NCBI GenBank assembly: GCA_020630915.1
Contig: JAHDIF010000005.1
Location: 62,434-126,433 of the forward strand
Origin: Dokdonia sp.
GTDB taxonomy: Bacteria; Bacteroidota; Bacteroidia; Flavobacteriales; Flavobacteriaceae
Length of the DNA stretch: 64,000 nucleotides
Direction of reading: 5' to 3'
Below the pieces are notes generated by a model. That model ran no database searches. It saw only the letters and a program-made list of their open reading frames with translations, and had not been told where the DNA came from. The position numbers and the translations under genes were made by a program. Positions 10,344 to 17,333 of the stretch are shown piece by piece (positions within the stretch are counted from its first letter, which is position 1; the number at the start of each line of letters is the position of its first letter).

Positions 10344-10883
10344 TTACTTCTTGCGTTTATCACTTTCAAGTATGGAATACTCATAATTATCAGACCATCC
10401 TGTTACTAGGGGTAAGATTTTTCTACCTCTACCTTCTCTAGTCATCCCTGCTTTTTCAAGGACCTTAATGGAGCCTGTATTGTCTACCGCGCACCCCGCT
10501 TGAATGCGATGTAATTTTAAATGATCAAAACCAAAGTTGATAACAGCTATCAAGGTTTCTGTGGCGTATCCTTTGTTCCAATAGACAGGATGGATTTTGT
10601 ACCACACTTCGGCTCTTTTATACTTTTTAGCGCCTAGTTTGCAACCAAATAACCCTATAAAGGCGTTGTCTTCTTTATTTTTTATGGAAAAGGTATAGTT
10701 GGTGATTTTTTCTTTTAAGTTTTCTTTAATCCAAGGCTCGATAGTCTCTCGGGTTTCTTGTATGTCTTTTGGGATACCGAGCGTGTTATACTGATCTACT
10801 TCCGGGAATGAATGTAACTCATGAATAGCCTCCAGATCTGAGAGATCTATAGGTTGTAAGGTCGTTCTTTGAGTTTGTAGTAT
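10344..10883 (-). CDS. GNAT family N-acetyltransferase with no ATG start
   Basis: The frame is open from 10895 to the stop at 10344. Translated from an ATA at 10883 it gives 179 aa that look like a RimJ/RimL-type GNAT throughout: TLQPIDLSDLEAIHELHSF, TYTFSIKN-like strands, AEVWYKIHPVYWNKGYATE (acetyl-CoA loop) and LHRIQAGCAVDNTGSIKVLEKAGMTREG. No ATG or TTG precedes residue 90; the first GTG (10607) would cut the domain in half. The likely start position reads ATT-ATA, as if an ATG had mutated. A TATATTTA -7-like element lies at 10905-10912 on the minus strand. It may use ATT/ATA or be a fresh pseudogene. Confidence 0.7.
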   Translation of the reverse strand: MLQTQRTTLQPIDLSDLEAIHELHSFPEVDQYNTLGIPKDIQETRETIEPWIKENLKEKITNYTFSIKNKEDNAFIGLFGCKLGAKKYKRAEVWYKIHPVYWNKGYATETLIAVINFGFDHLKLHRIQAGCAVDNTGSIKVLEKAGMTREGRGRKILPLVTGWSDNYEYSILESDKRKK

Positions 10884-11173
10884 AATAAGGTTGTTTTATA
10901 GGTGTAAATATAGCGATAGTGATCAAAGCATTTTAGGACTGTGTAGGCATAAAATAGAAATAGAAGCTAATGATATGAGGCCTACTTTAAAAATGTTTGT
11001 TTGCTTAACTCATTGTTTTCCAGAACTATATATTTCTCGTTCAGTTTATAAAATCTATGTTGGTCAAGTGTAAGCTTCCCTATAAATAGGACAGTTTGAA
11101 TATTCTGCATTTTTGCCTAGAATTAATTTTAACAGATTCTATTTTTAGATTTTATAGTCAATTATTTGTGGAT

Positions 11174-11287
11174 TTAATGATAATAATTATGCACGTAGAA
11201 AGTCGTTAGAAACCATAAAATCATTAAAAATGCAATCCCCCACTGTAGATTATTAATTCTCTTTTTTTCAATTTTCTTAATATTCAT
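11174..11287 (-). CDS. Small single-pass membrane protein (37 aa)
   Basis: ATG at 11287 opens a 37-aa frame with a basic N-terminus (MNIKKIEKKRINNLQ), one hydrophobic helix (WGIAFLMILWFLTTF) and a short tail YVHNYYH. The positive-inside pattern and clean helix are what a real small membrane protein looks like. No neighbour suggests a role and no promoter is clear. It lies just outside the attC-like boundary at 11388. Homologue conservation would decide it. Confidence 0.4.
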   Translation of the reverse strand: MNIKKIEKKRINNLQWGIAFLMILWFLTTFYVHNYYH

Positions 11288-11387
11288 AATGATATGATTT
11301 AATGATTATACTTATAGGTAGATAAAAACTAATATTTGTTACATTCTATTTCCAATTTGTCAATTCATATTGTGTTTCCTCAATGAA

Positions 11388-11519
11388 TGCTAACCTTATT
11401 GTATATGGTTTATTGCGTGTTTGAAGCAACTAAATTCGCAAATACAGACCGAATAGAAAATCTGATAGGATTTTCAGAAGTAGGCGAGAACAAGCAATTA
11501 CTTATAGCCATTGTTAGGC
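11388..11519 (-). repeat. attC-like recombination site 1
   Basis: 132 bp of imperfect inverted repeat. On the minus strand it begins with GCCTAAC (11513-11519) and ends with GTTAGCA (11388-11394), fitting the RYYYAAC...GTTRRRY core boxes of integron attC sites. Inside, TATAAGTAATTGCTTGTT can pair imperfectly with the opposite arm (TATATGGTTTATTGCGTG on the complementary read). It lies directly 3' of the minus-strand gene 11550-12146, where a cassette attC belongs. Confidence 0.55.
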
Positions 11520-11549
11520 ACTGGCATTAGAATTCATTTAATGTCTAAT

Positions 11550-12146
11550 TTAAAATATTGATTTCCAATTAAATCGGTATGCTACTCTTAAAAGCACCAA
11601 ATTTAATTTTTCGGATTTCGAAATAATCGTTGTTGAATTTTTAGTTCCTTCATAATTTGGCGTATTTCCTAAGTGTTGATACCTCAGGGATAATGAGAGA
11701 TTTTCAAAAAAAGTTGAACCAATTCCAATTCCATAGGTAATATTCGACTTATCTATTATTCTTTCATTATCGGTATTGACGTTATAAAATAATGTAGAGT
11801 AACCAAATCTTGGTTCGAAGTATACTTTCTTAAATATAGATAATCTATAAAAAGCTGATATAGAAGTAAATTTTGCGTCATTTGGTGATAAAGTTTCAAT
11901 GTCACCTTGAATTTCACTTATATTTCCAGGTATGAAATTTCCGCCAGTTGAAATATCTAATCCAATCTCACCAAATTTAAAGGATTTAAAAACGTTAAAA
12001 TAGATTTCCGTTTTACCTTTTGGATGCTCTTCTCCGATAACGTTTCCAAGTCCTATACCAACTTCCGTAAATAAATCTTGGGCAATACTATTATGAATTG
12101 TGAATAGTAAAGTAACAATAAATAACAATTTTGATTTAAACATCAT
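11550..12146 (-). CDS. Orphan outer-membrane beta-barrel-like protein in a cassette
   Basis: 198 aa with a signal peptide (MMFKSKLLFIVTLLFTIHNSIAQ) and a mature part of alternating beta strands, such as GEIGLDISTGGNF, VYFEPRFGYSTLFYN, NITYGIGIGSTFF, LSLSLRYQHLG, ending VLLRVAYRFNWKSIF with aromatic residues typical of barrel proteins. No family recognised. It is the only gene between two attC-like sites and points toward the 3' site, as integron cassette genes do. Its A/T content is higher than the neighbouring purT, suggesting acquisition. Confidence 0.65.
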   Translation of the reverse strand: MMFKSKLLFIVTLLFTIHNSIAQDLFTEVGIGLGNVIGEEHPKGKTEIYFNVFKSFKFGEIGLDISTGGNFIPGNISEIQGDIETLSPNDAKFTSISAFYRLSIFKKVYFEPRFGYSTLFYNVNTDNERIIDKSNITYGIGIGSTFFENLSLSLRYQHLGNTPNYEGTKNSTTIISKSEKLNLVLLRVAYRFNWKSIF

Positions 12147-12223
12147 ATAAAATTAAAATTCAGAAAATGAACTCTTGAATTCATTTGCATTAATATTTCT
12201 ATTTCTTCTGGTTGTGTGCTTGT

Positions 12224-12356
12224 GCCTAACGGTCTAGTGTATGATTTCGTTGCGGAAAAATCCGCAGGATTCTTTCCGCTTGAGTAGAAAGATAACAAAT
12301 GCGCGTGAATTTTCGCTAGAAAATTCCGCAGCAATGAATTATACACAATGTTACCT
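12224..12356 (-). repeat. attC-like recombination site 2
   Basis: 133 bp bounded on the plus strand by GCCTAAC (12224-12230) and GTTACCT (12350-12356). Arms GTGTATGATTTCGTTGCGG and the reverse complement of CCGCAGCAATGAATTATACAC pair imperfectly; an inner GCGGA-N-TCCGC stem lies in one arm. On the minus strand the site ends in GTTAGGC, a perfect GTTRRRY crossover box, directly before the barrel gene. Long arms of this kind resemble superintegron repeats. Confidence 0.6.
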
Positions 12357-12404
12357 GTAGTATTGAACGGTGCGTTCTGCTTGCGTACTGCTTTAAAGTC
12401 TGCG

Positions 12405-12560
12405 TAACATTCCGTTCTGTTTTTCAATCCGCGCAACCATTGGTTCTGTTTTTCAATCCGCGCAACATTCCACTTTTTTTTATCCGCTTAACAATCCGCT
12501 TTTCTTTTTAATCCGCGCAACATTTCACTTTTTTAAAATCCGCTAACAATTTGATTTTTT
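12405..12560. repeat. Degenerate tandem repeats, unit about 30-36 bp
   Basis: The words TCTGTTTTTCAATCCGCGCA and (A/C)ACATTcCaCTTTTTT recur four to five times with drift (GTTCTGTTTTTCAATCCGCGCAAC at 12412 and 12440, then shorter TTTTAATCCGCgcAACA units). They lie inside the gene-poor second cassette. No ORF is supported here. Confidence 0.7.
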
Positions 12561-12634
12561 AAGACAATTTAGAAGGCAGGAGCGTAGTATATTTCACATT
12601 AAAATTCGCAAACCTGAGATGAGAGAAATATTAC

Positions 12635-12641
12635 AGGTAAC
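12635..12641 (-). other. Putative cassette boundary box (GTTACCT on minus strand)
   Basis: AGGTAAC on the plus strand, extended to TACAGGTAAC, is the exact complement of GTTACCTGTA at 12350-12359. In an integron cassette the first bases (here minus-strand GTTACCT) must match the cassette's own R'' box, and they do. The 86 bp from here to purT contain direct repeats (ATAAGTATTTGTA/GTAAGTATTTGTA) but no clear third attC. Confidence 0.4.
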
Positions 12642-12727
12642 TCGTAAATATCATCATGTTCCAAATACAAACGTTTATAAGTATTTGTAGTCGTTTGTAA
12701 GTATTTGTACGCGATTAATAGGTAACG

Positions 12728-13891
12728 CTAAGATACACTAACTTTTGCAGCCAACTCTTTTGCTCTTTGCGTAACTGCTTGTGTATCTTTATGTAAGCCA
12801 TCATAAGTGACCACCACACCCATACGGCGATATGGGCGTGAGCTAGGTTTGCCAAAGAGTCTAAAATCACTTTTTGCAGCACTTGCAATGGTTTCTATAC
12901 CTGTAAAAACAGGAGTATCAGAATGGGTGCTGGCCAAAATCACGGCGCTGGCGCCTATGCGTTCTTGAGTGATGGCGGTAATAGGCAATCCTAAAACGGC
13001 ACGTATGTGCAGCTCAAACTCGTTAAAATTTTGGGTGTTTGCTAGCGTGACCATTCCGGTATCGTGCGGTCGTGGTGAGAGCTCAGAAAAGTACACGCCA
13101 TCATCTCCCACAAAAAACTCAACACCCCAAATTCCCGCACCGCCTAAAGCAGCGGTTACTTTGGCAGCCATCTCTTGAGCCGTTTGTAAATGCTCAGGGC
13201 GCATCGCTGCGGGTTGCCAGCTTTCTTGATAATCACCACGTTCTTGGCGGTGTCCTATAGGAGGACAAAAAAGGGTCTCACCATCTCGTTGCGTCACGGT
13301 AAGCAACGTTATCTCGTAGTTAAAGTTTACAAAGGCTTCTACGATCACTTCGGCGACATCACCTCTTGATCCTTCTTGAGAATAATCCCATGCTTTCTGA
13401 ATATCATCTGGGGTTTTGATAGTGCTTTGGCCTTTTCCGCTGGAAGACATCAAGGGTTTAACCACGCAAGGAATTCCTATCACAGCCACGGCGTCTTGTA
13501 ATTCTTTCGCGGAAGCGGCATACCTATACGTAGCCGTTTTTAATCCCAGATCTTTGGCGGCAAGGTCACGTATAGACTTGCGATTCATCGTATAGTTAGC
13601 GGCCTTTGCACTTGGGATCACGGTGTAGCCTTGTTTCTCATAGTCATAAAAACGCTCTGTACGAATGGCTTCTATCTCTGGTACGATATAATCTGGTGCA
13701 TGTTTTGCAACCAGCGCATCTAGTGCATTGCCATCTAGCATATTGATCACTTCATGATCGTCTGCCACTTGCATTGCAGGCGCATGGTCATAGCTGTCTA
13801 CCGCGATAACGGTTTGTCCCAGCCTTTGTGCTGCGATTACAAATTCTTTGCCCAGTTCGCCGGAGCCTAGTAGTAATATCTTTTTTTTCAT
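12728..13891 (-). CDS. purT: Formate-dependent phosphoribosylglycinamide formyltransferase
   Basis: 387 aa ATP-grasp enzyme. N-terminal [24 protein letters not shown] binds nucleotide; the ATP-grasp core has [16 protein letters not shown], and the end of the domain [26 protein letters not shown] holds the metal-binding Glu/Asn region. It makes formyl-GAR from formate in purine synthesis, the folate-independent alternative to PurN. The gene is monocistronic. A degenerate palindrome lies in its codons near 13505. Confidence 0.95.
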   Translation of the reverse strand: MKKKILLLGSGELGKEFVIAAQRLGQTVIAVDSYDHAPAMQVADDHEVINMLDGNALDALVAKHAPDYIVPEIEAIRTERFYDYEKQGYTVIPSAKAANYTMNRKSIRDLAAKDLGLKTATYRYAASAKELQDAVAVIGIPCVVKPLMSSSGKGQSTIKTPDDIQKAWDYSQEGSRGDVAEVIVEAFVNFNYEITLLTVTQRDGETLFCPPIGHRQERGDYQESWQPAAMRPEHLQTAQEMAAKVTAALGGAGIWGVEFFVGDDGVYFSELSPRPHDTGMVTLANTQNFNEFELHIRAVLGLPITAITQERIGASAVILASTHSDTPVFTGIETIASAAKSDFRLFGKPSSRPYRRMGVVVTYDGLHKDTQAVTQRAKELAAKVSVS

Positions 13892-13905
13892 ATATCCTTC
13901 TTTTA

Positions 13906-13925
13906 ATTCCCGCGAAGGCGGGAAT
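13906..13925. repeat. Palindromic repeat ATTCCCG...CGGGAAT
   Basis: 7-bp perfect arms around CGAAGG, just upstream of purT on the minus strand. A related unit, TTTCCGCGAAGACGGAAA, lies at 55410-55427. First of several palindromes packed in the 150-bp purT-DUF885 spacer. Confidence 0.7.
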
Positions 13926-13962
13926 CACATCCTTGTCCTCGCAAAATTGGTTTTTCTAGTGC

Positions 13963-13990
13963 GATGCTGAAACGAGTTCAGCATGACGTT
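13963..13990. repeat. Dispersed inverted repeat, copy 1 (ATGCTGAA...TTCAGCAT)
   Basis: A 28-bp unit with 8-bp perfect arms around ACGAG. The same 28 bases occur identically at 17238-17265. Confidence 0.9.
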
Positions 13991-14015
13991 TTGCGAAAGC
14001 GTGAATCTTAATTTT

Positions 14016-14029
14016 GCTTTCGCGAAAGC
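14016..14029. repeat. Highly iterated palindrome GCTTTCGCGAAAGC
   Basis: Perfect copy just downstream of the DUF885 gene stop, with a half copy TTGCGAAAGCG at 13991. Confidence 0.9.
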
Positions 14030-14041
14030 GTAACAACACTT

Positions 14042-15823
14042 TTATTTAGAAGTAGCAATCCAGTTGTCTATTTTGTCTTCTAACAGTGCTAGTGGGATAC
14101 ATCCTGTTTCTAGCACTTCTCTGTGAAACTCTCTAATGTCAAAAGCGTCTCCCAGTTCCTTTTCTGCCTTAGCTCTCAGTTCACGTATCTTAAGCTGGCC
14201 TATTTTATAAGATAGCGCTTGTCCTGGCATGGCCATATATCGCTCAATTTCTGAAATGATACCTGCTTTACTTTCTGCCTCGTTGTCCAAACAATAGGCT
14301 ATGGCTTTCTCACGGCTCCATCCTTTGGTATGGATACCCGTATCTACCACAAGGCGCACGGCGCGATGCATCTCTGCTCCTAACATCCCAAAATATTGAT
14401 AGGGATCTGTATAGAGGCCTAATTCTTTCCCTAAACTCTCTGTGTATAATGCCCAGCCTTCTCCGTAAGCACTGTACCAAAGGGTTTTTCTAAACTGTGG
14501 TAGCTCATCGCTTTCTTGCGTAAGCGAGATCTGAAAGTGATGTCCAGGAATGGCTTCGTGTAAAAACAGCGATTCATCTGAGTACACATTGTACTTGGAA
14601 GCATCTGGAATAGGGGTGTAAAAAATACCCGGTCGTGTGCCATCCAGCGATCCTGGATTGTACTCTGCACTGGCAGATTTTTCTCTAAAGGCCTCTGTCT
14701 GGCGCACCTCAAAAGGTGTTTTAGGCTGGAGGCTAAACAGTTCATTTACCGTAGGCTTCATGGTCTCGTGCATCTTGTTAAAGTTTGCAATTACCTCTTC
14801 TGGCGTTGTAAACGGCATGAGGTCTTTACTGGTGCGCACGTGATCAAAAAAGGCTTTGAGATCTCCTGTAAAGCCTACTTGTTTTTTTACTTTTTCCATC
14901 TCACTACGTATGCGTGCTACCTCGCTCAATCCTAACTCGTGAATCTCATTTGCGCTCATCGTAGTGGTCGTAAAATACTTAATGGCAAAATCGTAATACT
15001 CACTACCATTAGGTAGGTCAGAAAAGCCAGAACTATCGCGCCCAGCTTTCATATAGTCACCTGCAAAAAAGTCTGCCATACGCTGGTGCGCTGGGATAAT
15101 TTTTTCTGTGATCATTGCTTTGTACTCTGCAGTAATCGCTTGTCTGTCTTCTGCCGAAATTGCGTCTGGCATATTCACGATGGGTTGATAGAAGTGGTGT
15201 TGCTCTACATCTGCCACGGTCATTGCCTGCATTTGCGGGATTACTTTTTTGATTAAGGACTTAGGGAGCACATAGCCTTCCTCAATTCCTTGTCGCATAT
15301 TCTTTTCGGCACTTGAGAGCCATGTGAGATAGCCATCCACACGTTTTGCCCAATTGCGATAGTCGCTCGCTGTTTTAAACGGTTGCGCACTGGCACCACT
15401 TGCAAGCTGTCCTATCATGAGATGTGGTGACCACATTTGATCCATAGGCATTAAGTCTTTTTTGCTTTCTAGCAGTTGTAAATTCACATCACAATCCCAC
15501 GTAAGTATGGCTTTGCTTAGCTTCTCACTGTCAGAAAGAGAAGCGTCATCATAACTAGAGAGCGCCTCTTGGTAGTTTGTAAAGTGTTCTTTTGCCTGCG
15601 TTTTGTACGCCGCAGAAAGTACATCCGGAAATTGATCGTTATACCGATTATCTCCGGCCATTGTGGCGTTTAAGGGATTCAGTTTAAGACCATCTTCATA
15701 ATAGTTATCTAGTAATTGTGTAAAGGGAAGCACGTCTTGGGTATTTTCTTGGGTTTCTTTGGTCTCTGTTTTGCACGCTATTAGCAGGCAAGTGAGTAAG
15801 GTAATGGATAGGAATTTTTTCAT
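14042..15823 (-). CDS. DUF885 family lipoprotein, putative metallopeptidase
   Basis: 593 aa. A lipoprotein signal (MKKFLSITLLTCLLIAC, lipid Cys 17) places it in the envelope. The body matches the DUF885 family in length and includes the HEAIPGHHFQ zinc-peptidase-like motif, with a downstream GEGWALYTESLGKELGLY segment that supplies the usual Glu ligand. Family members are thought to be peptidases of the M3/M32-like fold; the substrate is unknown. It is divergent from the Ntn hydrolase gene, sharing a 107-bp spacer that holds a palindromic repeat. Confidence 0.85.
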   Translation of the reverse strand: MKKFLSITLLTCLLIACKTETKETQENTQDVLPFTQLLDNYYEDGLKLNPLNATMAGDNRYNDQFPDVLSAAYKTQAKEHFTNYQEALSSYDDASLSDSEKLSKAILTWDCDVNLQLLESKKDLMPMDQMWSPHLMIGQLASGASAQPFKTASDYRNWAKRVDGYLTWLSSAEKNMRQGIEEGYVLPKSLIKKVIPQMQAMTVADVEQHHFYQPIVNMPDAISAEDRQAITAEYKAMITEKIIPAHQRMADFFAGDYMKAGRDSSGFSDLPNGSEYYDFAIKYFTTTTMSANEIHELGLSEVARIRSEMEKVKKQVGFTGDLKAFFDHVRTSKDLMPFTTPEEVIANFNKMHETMKPTVNELFSLQPKTPFEVRQTEAFREKSASAEYNPGSLDGTRPGIFYTPIPDASKYNVYSDESLFLHEAIPGHHFQISLTQESDELPQFRKTLWYSAYGEGWALYTESLGKELGLYTDPYQYFGMLGAEMHRAVRLVVDTGIHTKGWSREKAIAYCLDNEAESKAGIISEIERYMAMPGQALSYKIGQLKIRELRAKAEKELGDAFDIREFHREVLETGCIPLALLEDKIDNWIATSK

Positions 15824-15832
15824 GAAAAATAT

Positions 15833-15846
15833 GCTTTCGCGAAAGC
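15833..15846. repeat. Highly iterated palindrome GCTTTCGCGAAAGC
   Basis: Perfect copy 9 bp upstream of the DUF885 start codon, in a divergent promoter region. Confidence 0.9.
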
Positions 15847-15918
15847 AGTATGAGCCACACCGCTTTCTTTTTTAATTAGTTTGGCTTAAAGATAACATTC
15901 TAAAAGGAGCTTTTCTAG

Positions 15919-15926
15919 TATCTTGT
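15919..15926 (+). promoter_or_regulatory. -7-like element 4 nt before the start codon
   Basis: TATCTTGT ends 4 nt before ATG 15931; a possible leaderless start. Confidence 0.3.
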
Positions 15927-15930
15927 GTGT

Positions 15931-16752
15931 ATGAAATATTTATTAAAGACTTTGCTTATTGTTTGCCTATTACTAGGAGCTATGGGTGGACACGCGTGCT
16001 CTATATTGTATTATGTAGATGCCCAAACAGGAAAAATCTATGCTGTAAATAATGAAGACTTTTGGCTGGATACCGAAGCCTATATTCAGATAGAAAAAGC
16101 TTCAGGAAAAAAGTTAGCTCGCATGTGGTATGGTTGGAATGACTTTGCGCAAGGCGGTATCAATAGTGCTGGTTTCTTTTTTGATGTAGCTGTCACGCCT
16201 AACCAGAAAATGCCTGAAGGATATGGTTGGACCAAAGGTAATATAGGAGATACGATCCTATCTGAAGTAAGCACTGTAGATGAAGCACTGGCTTGGATGG
16301 AACAACATAAATTTGCCGTACACCAGAGTCATTTCTTGATGGGAGATGCTACTGGAAATGCTGTTATTGTGGAGTGGATAGATGGGAAGCAGCATATCAT
16401 TGAGATGGATGGCAACGCACTAGTGGCGACCAATTTTTTAATTAATGCGCCAGAAGAAGGCAATCATCCGTGCCCGCGTTATGACTCTATAGAAGATCGC
16501 ATTGCGCAGTTAGAAGCTAGTGGCGCCCAGATTGATCTAAAGGCTGTGGGACAAACGATGGCTGGCGCCGTACAACCCGCGCGAGAATGGGAGAAAGGAA
16601 GAAAAGGAGGTACCTTATATACCAGTTTCTTTGATATTACAGATATGAAGATGGTCCTCGTCCCGAAACTGGATAATAGCAAGGTGCTGCAACTAGACCT
16701 AAAAGCTGAATTTGCGGCCAATAAAAAACGGAGGATCAATCTCTACGACTAA
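15931..16752 (+). CDS. Exported Ntn hydrolase (linear amide C-N hydrolase family)
   Basis: 273 aa from ATG 15931. A signal peptide (MKYLLKTLLIVCLLLGAMGGHA) is followed at once by CSILYYVD, so cleavage after HA would expose an N-terminal Cys, the catalytic nucleophile of choloylglycine-hydrolase-like enzymes. NNEDFW, GINSAGFFFD and ATNFLI with N resemble the Arg/Asp/Asn positions of the family. It would act in the periplasm on an amide substrate that cannot be named. The alternative reading, a lipoprotein Cys, fits poorly because GGHAC is not a good lipobox. Confidence 0.75.
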   Translation: MKYLLKTLLIVCLLLGAMGGHACSILYYVDAQTGKIYAVNNEDFWLDTEAYIQIEKASGKKLARMWYGWNDFAQGGINSAGFFFDVAVTPNQKMPEGYGWTKGNIGDTILSEVSTVDEALAWMEQHKFAVHQSHFLMGDATGNAVIVEWIDGKQHIIEMDGNALVATNFLINAPEEGNHPCPRYDSIEDRIAQLEASGAQIDLKAVGQTMAGAVQPAREWEKGRKGGTLYTSFFDITDMKMVLVPKLDNSKVLQLDLKAEFAANKKRRINLYD

Positions 16753-16778
16753 GTTTTTTGGGAAAAGAACTTGTCACC

Positions 16779-16837
16779 TCGAGCGCAGTCGAGAGGTCAT
16801 GTATGGGCACTATGTATAAGGTCTCGACTGCGCTCGA
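16779..16837. repeat. Dispersed 16-bp inverted repeat pair
   Basis: TCGAGCGCAGTCGAGA (16779-16794) and its exact complement TCTCGACTGCGCTCGA (16822-16837), 27 bp apart, between convergent genes. Each half is itself partly palindromic (CTCGA...TCGAG). No T-tract, so not a standard terminator. Confidence 0.85.
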
Positions 16838-16860
16838 CCAGACACAGGCTTGAATTCTAA

Positions 16861-17145
16861 TTAACTTCCCGCCAGCGGACTCCCGAAAATACCCACTGCC
16901 AGTTCTGCCCAAAGCAATACGAATAGGAGTATCAATCCTGCAATGATGTACAACCGATAGGAGCTTTGTGCTAATTTTTTCCATAGATACACTCCTGCAA
17001 AACCCGCACTCAAAAGCAACACTCCAGCAACCACAAAATCCATAGGTGTCCACACAACTTCTGATGTGAATTGCATGGCGATTAAGGGAATCAAAAGGAG
17101 GATTCCTGTTATGAGTAATATGGTTAGGATGGTTTTCTTGTTCAT
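16861..17145 (-). CDS. Small three-helix membrane protein
   Basis: 94 aa from the ATG at 17145 (MNKKTILTILLITGILLLIPL); an in-frame upstream start would add a poor extension. Three hydrophobic segments are visible: residues 5-23, about 33-50 (FVVAGVLLLSAGFAGVYLW) and 58-82 (YRLYIIAGLILLFVLLWAELAVGIF). No known domain recognised; many Bacteroidota carry similar small membrane proteins. A longer minus-strand ORF in another frame over the same bases is a shadow. Confidence 0.7.
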   Translation of the reverse strand: MNKKTILTILLITGILLLIPLIAMQFTSEVVWTPMDFVVAGVLLLSAGFAGVYLWKKLAQSSYRLYIIAGLILLFVLLWAELAVGIFGSPLAGS

Positions 17146-17183
17146 TATAAGTTGAAGGTAGCAAATAATTAATGAACTCGTCA

Positions 17184-17202
17184 CCCTGAATTTATTTCAG
17201 GG
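17184..17202. repeat. Small inverted repeat CCCTGAA...TTCAGGG
   Basis: 7-bp perfect arms around 5 nt, part of the repeat cluster at 17.17-17.27 kb. Confidence 0.7.
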
Positions 17203-17237
17203 TCTCATAAAGCTATTCTGCACAATCAAGCTAGTGA

Positions 17238-17265
17238 GATGCTGAAACGAGTTCAGCATGACGTT
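17238..17265. repeat. Dispersed inverted repeat, copy 2 (ATGCTGAA...TTCAGCAT)
   Basis: Identical over 28 bases to 13963-13990 and in the same orientation, downstream of the aminotransferase gene. Confidence 0.9.
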
Positions 17266-17278
17266 GCGGTTAAAATAC

Positions 17279-17307
17279 AAAAGCCTTCCCAATTTGAGAA
17301 GGCTTTT
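17279..17307 (-). terminator. Terminator after the aminotransferase gene
   Basis: AAAAGCCTT pairs with AAGGCTTTT; A and T tracts on both sides allow use from either strand. It lies 27 bp past the aspC-type stop. Confidence 0.8.
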
Positions 17308-17311
17308 TACA

Positions 17312-17325
17312 TTTTCGCGAAAGCG
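17312..17325. repeat. Near-match of the iterated palindrome
   Basis: ATTTTCGCGAAAGC, 12 of 14 bases of the perfect palindrome, just past the aminotransferase stop. Confidence 0.6.
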
Positions 17326-17333
17326 TACTATTC

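Noticed and set aside
10891-11073. 60-aa plus-strand ORF
   Set aside because: No motif, signal or start context, and it overlaps the likely promoter of the minus-strand acetyltransferase.
12143-12436. 97-aa minus-strand ORF
   Set aside because: It spans the attC-like site and part of the tandem repeats, has no recognisable domain and crosses a cassette boundary; treated as chance.
12405-12560. Tandem repeats as a CRISPR array
   Set aside because: Units drift and are contiguous, with no unique spacers of constant length.
16736-17164. 142-aa minus-strand ORF
   Set aside because: It overlaps the three-helix membrane protein in another frame, runs through the 16-bp inverted repeats, and shows no domain.
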